Source: Cyclobacterium jeungdonense (GTDB taxonomy: Bacteria; Bacteroidota; Bacteroidia; Cytophagales; Cyclobacteriaceae). Taken from it: a stretch of DNA of 64,000 bases. Shown one piece after another: positions 45,088-52,407 of this stretch. Under the pieces are notes generated by a model that ran no database searches, was not told the origin of the DNA, and saw only the letters and a program-made list of their open reading frames with translations. A program made the translations under genes and the position numbers. Location: the NCBI RefSeq assembly GCF_010994275.1, contig NZ_WMCD01000009.1, positions 124,001-188,000 on the forward strand. Reading direction: 5' to 3'. Every line of letters starts with the position of its first letter. Position 1 is the first letter of the stretch.

Positions 45088-47925
45088 TTAAAGGGAAAGC
45101 TTAGGTTTTCCCTTTTTTGTCCAAAAAAACCAGCCAGCTATGGACGTCAAAGCAATAAATAAAAACCAAAATAAAGAACGGCTGGAAAAAAAAGTCGACT
45201 TGCTTGTGGGGTTACCTATAAAAACCAAATTGGCCCAAAAATAGGGGTGGCGGTATTGGGCCATTTCGGGATCTTCCATCAGTCCTATTTTGGCTCGTTG
45301 CAACGCTACATCGTAACCATATCCTTTAGCTATCCAGCGGTAAAAATCCCGACTAAGATAGGATGTTGCCTTATCATTTGCTTTCCAAATGCTGCTGACG
45401 ACATTGGAGCATCCCGCGTAGGAAAAACCTCGTGAGAGACTGATTAGCCCCTCACTTTTCATCACTTTTCCGGTGTGCGTTTCACAAGCGCTTAAAAAAA
45501 CCAATGAAGTGTTCGTTAATGCTAACTGGTACAATTCCTCATCACGCAGCAAATGATCCGGCTCGGAGGGGGAGAATACAATATAGGCATTGGCGGTCGC
45601 GTCCTGGGCGGTTACTGCATGTGTAGCCAGGTGAATTAGAGATGCATCTTCAGAATGATTTAAAAATGCAGTTTTGGTAGCTGAATTTCCTGTAAAAACC
45701 TTTCCACCCAAGGCCTCCATTTCTAATTCTGAATAGGGAAGCAGGTTAAAAGAACCGGTATCTTCAGAATTAGAGTCGGCGGTGAATGGAGCAAATCCCA
45801 TGGCCTGACCGGTGCTTCTAACGGGGTTCGAATCCAATTGCAGCAATTTTCCGGAATACTGATAGGTCAAGGCATGATTTTCTACTAGAAATTTTCCGTC
45901 TGCATCGATCAACATTTCAAAGGGGAGGTGCACTAAAAGTTGATCCGGTAATACGACCCAGCTACGATACTTTTTTAAATGAGGATAGGCAGCTGCAATT
46001 AATTGGTCATAGGCTGCCGAGGCTTGTTTTTCAAGTTTATTTCTATTTTTCCCTCCGGACTCAAGCAAGTTTGCCTGTAATGCCTGAATGGTCTCTCGGA
46101 CGACATTTTCTTTCTGTGGCGGAGCTAATTTCAGACCACCCGGGCTGAGTGTAAAGCAAAAAACGTCCTCTTCTGCCATAAAATAACTGAGGATGGCGAG
46201 GTTACCGGAATTTACCAGCGTCTGAAGGCTGGAAAATTCAATTCTTTCCGCCTCCAATTTCTTGATGAAATAAGTGTCAAATCCATTATATGAGGCGTAC
46301 AATCTGCTAAGAGCTAATTTATTATCACGGACGGCTGTTTCCAGTTCTTCCGCTTTTTCGGGAGCGTAATTTTCCATCAGCCTCCGGTTGGCCCGGGTTA
46401 GCTGAAATTTTAATGCCTTTTCTTCCTGCAAAAGTTCTTCTGGAATTCCTGCCTTTTCTTTTATCCGGGCTTCATTTTTAGCGAGTTCCAACGCGCTGGC
46501 TTTGCTTTCTTCCGCCCAGAGAAATCCTTGTATCAAATGGGCTGGTTGGTTTGTCTGCTCGTATCGTTCCAGTGCAGCCAAAACGGCCGATTCATAGCCG
46601 GCACGTATAGCCTCTCCCAGAAAAAGTCGGGCTTCTTGATTATCATACAAATTATTCATGTAAAAAACCAGATCAAAAGCTACCTGAAAGGTCTCAAAAG
46701 TCAAATCGTAAAAACGTACATCGTTTGTTTCTTTCGCAAGTAACCGGGCGCTTTTTGCTTTGAGTACTAGTGTTTCAAAAAGGTCCGTCATTCCCCAGTT
46801 TACATTTCCTGGGGTTGGATTTTGGAAGGTATCCGCTTGGGTAAAGCTTTCGTCAAAGTACAAGAGACTTTTATGAAAAGAGTCCAGGGCCTTTTTATAC
46901 TCCCCTTTTTCGAGCCATGCCTTTCCCAGTAATTGGTAAGATTTACCGCCGCGGAAATTATAGGTGGTTGGTTCTTCTCCTGTTGGAGCGGCTGATGTGG
47001 CTTCTTGCAAGGAGTCGAACAGGCCGGTCACCCGGTCCGGCTGTCCTTTAAGTAAAAAGATTTCAGCCAGGAGATTCTGATACAATCTATTATCGGTATC
47101 GGAATCATTCCATGCCCTTTGTAGGTAAATAAGTGCCGTATCCGGTTCTTCTTTTTTTACGTAAAGTGAGGTCAGTTTTTTTTCTATTTCAGGTGTCTCA
47201 ACATCAAGATTTAGTGCTTCGGCAAACAAGGCACTGGCTTTATCAAATTCTTTTAGGTTGGTCCAGGCAGCGGCTTCGTTACTTAGCAGGCTCATTAATG
47301 CATATTGGTTTTCTGCAGGTTGTTCCGGTGCCGACTTGTTAAGCAGGATGGACTTTGCTTTTGAAAAATAATTGACCGCCTGGGAAAAATTCCCTGATTC
47401 GTAATAGATAACTCCCAATGAATTATACAACCTACCGGTATCGGTTTGGTCCTGCTTCCCCATTAAAGATTTCTCTGCGAGATCCAGAAAATGAAGGCTG
47501 CTGTCAACCTGATTTTGTAAAAAAAAACTTTCTCCCAGGTACAAGTAGGATGCAAATAATAGGGTATCCGGTAAGGCTTTTTCTTTTGTAAAACGAACTC
47601 CGCTTTGAAGTAGTAGGATGCTTTGCCCAGGCTGGTTTTGTATCAGGTATAAAATTCCCAATTTTTCATAAGCATCAGCAAAAATTGTATCAGGGATAAG
47701 AGGATTTGGTTCGCTTTCGACGATTTCTGTAAAAAGTGCTTTCGCAATACTATCAGATACTGCAGTTGGGTTTTCCGCATTAAAGTAATTTCGCGCGGTT
47801 TGGTACTTCTTTAGCCAAAGCTCTCCTTGTCCATTAGCCAAAAATGGCATGAGAAACAGAAGAAGCAGTAAATTTAATCCCAATTGATGGGCTCCATACC
47901 TGATTATACAAGCTAAACGGCTCAT
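45088..47925 (-). CDS. Exported TPR-CHAT protein (caspase-like protease)
   Basis: The 945-residue product has an N-terminal hydrophobic signal (LGLNLLLLLFLMPFLANG), about ten TPR repeats across 30-450 (for example GRLYNSLGVIYYESGNFSQA), a linking region, a C-terminal CHAT domain at about 590-905 with the His-Cys pair H769 (HLATHA) and C814 (LSACETHTG), and a final membrane helix near the C-terminus (WFLFIALTSIAGWFFW) followed by a basic tail. The catalytic domain is therefore likely periplasmic and tethered at its end. The start overlaps the upstream lipoprotein stop (ATGA). It converges on the sigma/anti-sigma operon. Confidence 0.93.
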   Translation of the reverse strand: MSRLACIIRYGAHQLGLNLLLLLFLMPFLANGQGELWLKKYQTARNYFNAENPTAVSDSIAKALFTEIVESEPNPLIPDTIFADAYEKLGILYLIQNQPGQSILLLQSGVRFTKEKALPDTLLFASYLYLGESFFLQNQVDSSLHFLDLAEKSLMGKQDQTDTGRLYNSLGVIYYESGNFSQAVNYFSKAKSILLNKSAPEQPAENQYALMSLLSNEAAAWTNLKEFDKASALFAEALNLDVETPEIEKKLTSLYVKKEEPDTALIYLQRAWNDSDTDNRLYQNLLAEIFLLKGQPDRVTGLFDSLQEATSAAPTGEEPTTYNFRGGKSYQLLGKAWLEKGEYKKALDSFHKSLLYFDESFTQADTFQNPTPGNVNWGMTDLFETLVLKAKSARLLAKETNDVRFYDLTFETFQVAFDLVFYMNNLYDNQEARLFLGEAIRAGYESAVLAALERYEQTNQPAHLIQGFLWAEESKASALELAKNEARIKEKAGIPEELLQEEKALKFQLTRANRRLMENYAPEKAEELETAVRDNKLALSRLYASYNGFDTYFIKKLEAERIEFSSLQTLVNSGNLAILSYFMAEEDVFCFTLSPGGLKLAPPQKENVVRETIQALQANLLESGGKNRNKLEKQASAAYDQLIAAAYPHLKKYRSWVVLPDQLLVHLPFEMLIDADGKFLVENHALTYQYSGKLLQLDSNPVRSTGQAMGFAPFTADSNSEDTGSFNLLPYSELEMEALGGKVFTGNSATKTAFLNHSEDASLIHLATHAVTAQDATANAYIVFSPSEPDHLLRDEELYQLALTNTSLVFLSACETHTGKVMKSEGLISLSRGFSYAGCSNVVSSIWKANDKATSYLSRDFYRWIAKGYGYDVALQRAKIGLMEDPEMAQYRHPYFWANLVFIGNPTSKSTFFSSRSLFWFLFIALTSIAGWFFWTKKGKPKLSL
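45090..45118 (+). terminator. Intrinsic terminator of the sigma operon, inside the CHAT 3' codons
   Basis: AAAGGGAAA (45090-45098) pairs with TTTCCCTTT around a short loop and is followed by TTTTTT on the plus strand. The hairpin overlaps the last codons (KGKPKLSL) of the opposing CHAT gene, which has only 20 bp between the two stops. Confidence 0.75.
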
Positions 47926-48830
47926 CTTGAAAATCGGGAAACTACTACCAAATAGGGCGGTCGGGGCCTCCTGGAACGCGGCCGATCAAAATTCAGCCTT
48001 AAATTGCCGGAGGAAGGTTTGGTAGATAAAATTTGATCTTGCTTTGCCTGTATTTCGTCAATCAAGGTTTGGGGAACGTCTTCCATGGACTCGTAGTAAA
48101 AGAATTTCAACCCGATCGAATTTAGGGCACGCATACTCCCATCGTTAAGCCGGTAATATAGTGTTACGTCTTTTTGCACGCCATTTTCCGGCTGGGCACC
48201 AAAAAAATTATTTTGTAGTGTCTGCTGGAGATCGATCGTACCGGTAGCATTTTCTATGATCAAACCCTGGTCGGCAAGTCGTTCTCCCCCCGGGCTTTCT
48301 TCATCAAATTCACATTCTTCATCGTCGTCATCATCATCGTCCTCATCATCTTCATCCAGATCGTCGTCATCGTTATCATCGTCCTCATCACAAGGAGGTA
48401 AAGCCGACTGCTCCCCATTAAAAACAGGTTGAATAAATCCCTCTCCCCGGTCGACTACAAAAATTCCATCCAGGTAATTGATGCCCGCAATCGTGAGGAA
48501 AAACTGGCATTGAGTTTCTTCTTGGGTAAAGCTGACTTCATACTTCAAACCGGTTTCACTGGCGTTTACGTTTATAACGCCGGTTTCAGGGTCAATGGCC
48601 AATCCTTCTGGATGGGCTGAAAAAACACCTGAACCCGAAACTCCAACCGGTTCAATCAATTTTTCTGGCGTTTCGCTAATAAAAAACAACGTGTCCGGAT
48701 AGGAAAATTCACTACAGTTTTGAGTGAATTCAGCCTCCTGAAGGTTTTCTTCACCCTGTTCAAGATTACACGAAAGCACAGATAAAGAAAAGAATAGGAT
48801 ACCAATAACAGGTTTTGTAGGAAATACCAT
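47922..48830 (-). CDS. Lipoprotein with long Asp/Glu tract, upstream of CHAT
   Basis: The 302-residue product has a lipoprotein signal (GILFFSLSVLSC). After a beta-rich first half (PEGLAIDPETGVINVNASET) there is an almost pure Asp/Glu tract of about 30 residues bounded by cysteines (CDEDDDNDDDD ... EECEFDEE), then a second folded part (DVTLYYRLNDGSMRAL) and an Arg/Pro-rich end. The tract could be a calcium-binding linker. ATG 48830 is preferred to the earlier ATGs at 48854 and 48896 because the signal begins there. It is translationally coupled to CHAT. Confidence 0.82.
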   Translation of the reverse strand: MVFPTKPVIGILFFSLSVLSCNLEQGEENLQEAEFTQNCSEFSYPDTLFFISETPEKLIEPVGVSGSGVFSAHPEGLAIDPETGVINVNASETGLKYEVSFTQEETQCQFFLTIAGINYLDGIFVVDRGEGFIQPVFNGEQSALPPCDEDDDNDDDDLDEDDEDDDDDDDEECEFDEESPGGERLADQGLIIENATGTIDLQQTLQNNFFGAQPENGVQKDVTLYYRLNDGSMRALNSIGLKFFYYESMEDVPQTLIDEIQAKQDQILSTKPSSGNLRLNFDRPRSRRPRPPYLVVVSRFSR

Positions 48831-49017
48831 CGATCGTTTTCTTTTAAGTTGCATCAATAATGGAAGATGTAACACATTATTCCCAAAAATGGTCATAATG
48901 ATCCAATAACCGTAATAGTGATTTTTAAATCCGAAAGGGAAAAGGGCAATTTACTTAAATTTACGTATTTTTTGTACCTTTCGTTCTGAACATAACTTAA
49001 CCTGCGAAACCGACGCT

Positions 49018-49938
49018 ATGGATACATCCAAATTATTGCAAACGCTTCTGGAAAAGTTGGAACAATGGTTAATAGCCTTGGTCGCTTATTTACCTAATCT
49101 TATTCTGGCGTTATTTGTTTTTATTATTTTTTTTATTGTTGCCCGTTTTGCGGAGAATTTTTCCAAAAGACAGCTGGTGAAGGTACATTTGGATGAGACC
49201 AAAAGTGGTTTTTTGAGTCGGCTCATTTTTGTAGGTATTTTCCTGGCCGGGCTTATGCTGACATTGGCTATATTGAATCTGACGGGCACCGTGACGTCAA
49301 TCCTGGCAGGGTTGGGGATCATTGGTCTCGCTTTAGGATTCGCATTTCAGGACACGGCTGCCAATTTTATGTCGGGCATTTACATTACTTTTCAGCAACC
49401 TTATGCCATAGGAGATGTGATTGAAACCCACGATGGAATCATGGGTAATGTGGTAGACATTGATTTACGGGTCACCAAGGTAAAAACCTTTGACGGACCA
49501 ATGGTTTACGTACCCAACCGCTTTCTTTTTCAGGAAAATTTCACCAATTATACAGAAGAAGGAAGGAGAAGAATACGGATTGATTGTGGCGTTAGCTATG
49601 GAGAAGATTTAGAACTAGTAGAAAGAGTAGCTTTGGAAGCCGTAAAAGACGTGCCTGGAAAAATTGAAGAAGAAGATGTATCACTTTTTTGGAAAGGGTT
49701 TGGTGACAGTTCCATTGATTTTTCCGTAAACATATGGTTGGAATACACCCGTGAAAACAGAGCCTACATCATTGCCAAAAACCAGGCAGTGAAAAATATT
49801 AAAAAAGCATTTGATGAAAATGGGATTACCATTCCTTTCCCCATCCGTACGTTGGATTTTGGGATCAAGGGTGGAGAGACGTTTCAGGAGCAAATGGCTA
49901 AAACGGAACTGGTAGTTCGAAAAAATTCGGAGCAGTAG
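49018..49938 (+). CDS. MscS-family mechanosensitive channel
   Basis: The 306-residue protein has three N-terminal membrane helices (about 22-45, 67-88 and the pore helix 92-120 with GLGIIGLALGFAFQDTAANF), then the MscS beta domain (QPYAIGDVIETHDGIMGNVV) and a C-terminal alpha/beta domain. It should open on membrane tension and release solutes after osmotic downshock. The length is that of a small E. coli MscS-like channel. It has its own leader and no obvious operon partner. Confidence 0.95.
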   Translation: MDTSKLLQTLLEKLEQWLIALVAYLPNLILALFVFIIFFIVARFAENFSKRQLVKVHLDETKSGFLSRLIFVGIFLAGLMLTLAILNLTGTVTSILAGLGIIGLALGFAFQDTAANFMSGIYITFQQPYAIGDVIETHDGIMGNVVDIDLRVTKVKTFDGPMVYVPNRFLFQENFTNYTEEGRRRIRIDCGVSYGEDLELVERVALEAVKDVPGKIEEEDVSLFWKGFGDSSIDFSVNIWLEYTRENRAYIIAKNQAVKNIKKAFDENGITIPFPIRTLDFGIKGGETFQEQMAKTELVVRKNSEQ

Positions 49939-50011
49939 CTAGCTTTTCGTCTGTCATGAGTATGCATCTTTTTCTCCTGGAACAGAAAGAAGATTAGGTG
50001 TAGCATAAAAA

Positions 50012-50045
50012 AAGGGTTGACCTTATTCCAGGTCAACCCTTATAT
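50012..50045 (-). terminator. Intrinsic terminator between mscS-like and csbD-like genes
   Basis: AAGGGTTGACCT and AGGTCAACCCTT form a perfect 12-bp stem with a TATTCC loop. On the minus strand it is followed by a run of T, so it suits the CsbD gene; it may also stop transcripts from the plus strand. Confidence 0.88.
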
Positions 50046-50063
50046 AGCTAAAATGAAGGATGC

Positions 50064-50264
50064 CTACTTGGTTTTATCCTTTGTGAAAAGCATATCTTCT
50101 AACTCGTCCTTGGCAGCCCCCGTTTTTTTCTGGAGTTTTCCGAGTAATTGATCCTCTTGCCCCTCAGCATAGGCCAAATCGTCGTCAGTAAGTTCTCCAT
50201 ATTTCGCCTTTAGTTTACCTTTTAATTCGTTCCAGTTTCCTTTAAGCTTAAGATTAGTTGACAT
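50064..50264 (-). CDS. CsbD-family small stress protein
   Basis: The 66-residue product matches the CsbD family: LKLKGNWNELKGKLKAKYGE followed by LTDDDLAYAEGQEDQLLGKL and a lysine-rich end. CsbD-type proteins are small, charged, induced in general stress in Bacillus and widespread in bacteria, with no defined activity. Monocistronic with a strong terminator. Confidence 0.93.
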   Translation of the reverse strand: MSTNLKLKGNWNELKGKLKAKYGELTDDDLAYAEGQEDQLLGKLQKKTGAAKDELEDMLFTKDKTK

Positions 50265-50343
50265 AATAGAATTGGTTTAAGTGAAAAATTATATACTAAT
50301 TTGTATTTAATTAGTACAATAACTGTTCCAAAACTATAAATAC

Positions 50344-51417
50344 ATGACAACAATTAAACTTCCTGGTCATTTAAAAGCCCTAACTATCCTGCTGCTGCTA
50401 ATTGTTATTGTTTTTATTTTAATTGTGGGAAGAAGTTTATTAATTCCACTCATGCTTGGCGGATATATCTCTATGTTGTTGATACCCGCTTGTAATTGGA
50501 TGGAAACCAAACGTTTCCCTCGGCCTTTGGCTGCATTGGTAGCGCTATTGACTTCGCTTTCCGTGATTATCGGCCTGATTGTGTTGGTGATTTTACAAGT
50601 GAGGAGTTTTTCCAAAGACTTTGAAGATGTTTCCGGCAGGCTGAACAGCTATTTGGCCGACTTGGATCAAATGGCAACGGAGGTATTTGGAGCAAATCTA
50701 GGTATCAAAAATGGCCTTGACAAATCCCAAATATTGGATTTAGTGGAATCTAACAGCGAAACCGTTTCTAATTTCCTTTTATCCACCATCGGCTCACTTT
50801 CCGGTGTAGTGTTACTCCCAGTATTCATTTTTTTCTTGCTTCTTTATCGGGATCATTTAGCAATTTTTATCACTAAATTTTTTAAACCAGAAGAGGTGGA
50901 GGACGTAAGATCAAATATAAGAGGCCTACGAAAAGTGGTCCAGTATTACATCATCGGATTGGTAAAGGTCATGGGTATCCTGGCTGTACTCAATACTGCA
51001 GCACTGTATGGAATAGGTGTGAAACACGCGCTGTTTTTTGGGTTATTTGCAGCTTTGTTAAACGTCATCCCTTATTTAGGCCCGTTTTTGGGTGCAATTC
51101 TTCCCTTTATATTCTCTTTTTTGACCATGGACGGCTTGATTTACCCCCTAATGGTGGTCATTTCCTTTACGGTCATCCAGATGATAGAAAGTAATTTTTT
51201 GACTCCAAAAATTGTAGGGGGAAATGTAAACCTGAATGCACTGATGACGTTTTTAGGCTTATTAATCGGAGGTGCAATATGGGGGGTGATTGGCATGATA
51301 TTAATTATTCCGACCTTGGCCATATTAAAACGGATTTTTGAATTGAAAGATAGCACCAAACCTTACGCCTATTTGTTTGGAGAGGAAGAAATCAAACCTG
51401 TATTAAAAAGAAAGTAA
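50344..51417 (+). CDS. AI-2E family transporter (PF01594-type permease), first copy
   Basis: The 357-residue protein has about eight helices in the AI-2E exporter plan: two N-terminal pairs, a polar segment of about 70 residues, and the C-terminal GVKHALFFGLFAALLNVIPYLGPFLGA signature (split over helices), ending with IGGAIWGVIGMILIIPTLAI. Despite the family name most members are not proven to move AI-2; some are Na+/H+ exchangers. The last base of its stop is the first base of the next gene's ATG. Confidence 0.9.
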   Translation: MTTIKLPGHLKALTILLLLIVIVFILIVGRSLLIPLMLGGYISMLLIPACNWMETKRFPRPLAALVALLTSLSVIIGLIVLVILQVRSFSKDFEDVSGRLNSYLADLDQMATEVFGANLGIKNGLDKSQILDLVESNSETVSNFLLSTIGSLSGVVLLPVFIFFLLLYRDHLAIFITKFFKPEEVEDVRSNIRGLRKVVQYYIIGLVKVMGILAVLNTAALYGIGVKHALFFGLFAALLNVIPYLGPFLGAILPFIFSFLTMDGLIYPLMVVISFTVIQMIESNFLTPKIVGGNVNLNALMTFLGLLIGGAIWGVIGMILIIPTLAILKRIFELKDSTKPYAYLFGEEEIKPVLKRK

Positions 51418-52349
51418 TGAGTATAAACTGGCCCTATTTCCTGGTTTTAGTAACCTGTTTTATCGTCTTTATCGTCGCTTGCGATTCTGCGGAAAGTAAG
51501 AAAGGAAGGTTTTTATTAAAAGGCAACAATGAATTGGCAGAAGGAAATACCAAAGGAGCTATTTCTTATTATTCTGAGGCCATTGATATTGATCCCGAAT
51601 TTAAAGAAGGCTATTATAATCGCGGATTAGCTAAATACCGACAATTCCGCTATGAAGAAGCCATTGCAGACTATACACAGGCCCTGTCACTAAAGGGTGA
51701 TTATCGGGAAGCTCGGTTACAACGTGCCATGGCTTACCTGGATTTTGGCGAAAATTACAAAGCATTGGAGGATACCAAAATTTTGATTTCGAGCGATGAT
51801 CAGGACAGTCAGGCTCATTTTGTACGAGGACTTACCCTTTCCGCCCTGAAAAATTATACGGATGCCCGGGAAGCTTTTGAACGTGCACGGGCACTGGATC
51901 CTGAAAATGTAGAACTCTATATCAATCTGGCCACTGTTAATTATCAAATGAGAGCCTGGGAAGCGGCTACTCAGGATTTATCCCGGGCCCAGCAACTAGA
52001 CCCGGAACACAGTATGATTTATAACCTCCAATCCTTGCTTCATTTCGAAAATGAGGAATACGAGAAAGCCCTGGCTGCAGTGGAAGAGGCCATCGAAATA
52101 GAGAAAGATCAGTCTTTTTATTACAATAATAGAGGATTGTATCACCTGTATCTGGGAAATCTGGAAGAAGGCCTGAAGGATATCAACTTTAGTTTGAAAC
52201 AAAATAGCCAGAACCTGCATGCGCTTCGGAATAAGGGGATCTACTATTATAAAAAAGGAGAAAAAGAGTTGGGAGAACGTTTTCTCAAAGAAGTATATGA
52301 AAAAGATCCTGATATCGACTTGGTGGAAGAATACCTGAATGGTAACTAA
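51417..52349 (+). CDS. TPR-repeat lipoprotein
   Basis: The 310-residue product has a lipoprotein signal (FLVLVTCFIVFIVAC) and about eight TPR units in succession (KEGYYNRGLAKYRQFRYEEA, VELYINLATVNYQMRAWEAA, QSFYYNNRGLYHLYLGNLEE). It probably serves as an envelope scaffold. It is coupled to the AI-2E-type permease by a one-base overlap, so the two may act together, and a clear terminator follows. Confidence 0.9.
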   Translation: MSINWPYFLVLVTCFIVFIVACDSAESKKGRFLLKGNNELAEGNTKGAISYYSEAIDIDPEFKEGYYNRGLAKYRQFRYEEAIADYTQALSLKGDYREARLQRAMAYLDFGENYKALEDTKILISSDDQDSQAHFVRGLTLSALKNYTDAREAFERARALDPENVELYINLATVNYQMRAWEAATQDLSRAQQLDPEHSMIYNLQSLLHFENEEYEKALAAVEEAIEIEKDQSFYYNNRGLYHLYLGNLEEGLKDINFSLKQNSQNLHALRNKGIYYYKKGEKELGERFLKEVYEKDPDIDLVEEYLNGN

Positions 52350-52352
52350 AAA

Positions 52353-52380
52353 AGCCACGAAAACGAGTTCGTGGCTTTTT
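52353..52380 (+). terminator. Intrinsic terminator between TPR lipoprotein and aconitase genes
   Basis: GCCACGAA and TTCGTGGC form an 8-bp stem with a 6-base loop and are followed by TTTTT; AAAAAA on the other side makes it work for the opposing aconitase gene as well. Confidence 0.92.
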
Positions 52381-52407
52381 CTAGTGATTACTTTGTTGAT
52401 TTATTTA

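Noticed and set aside
42782..48830. Reading the CHAT/sigma module as a type III-E CRISPR (Craspase) locus
   Set aside because: No gRAMP effector, no Csx30/Csx31-like gene and no array nearby; the CHAT protein has a signal peptide and membrane helix, unlike Craspase.
22088..51417. Quorum-sensing theme linking the acylase and AI-2E proteins
   Set aside because: Family names are misleading: acylase substrates vary and most AI-2E-type permeases are not shown to move AI-2; no luxS, luxI or luxR genes are present.
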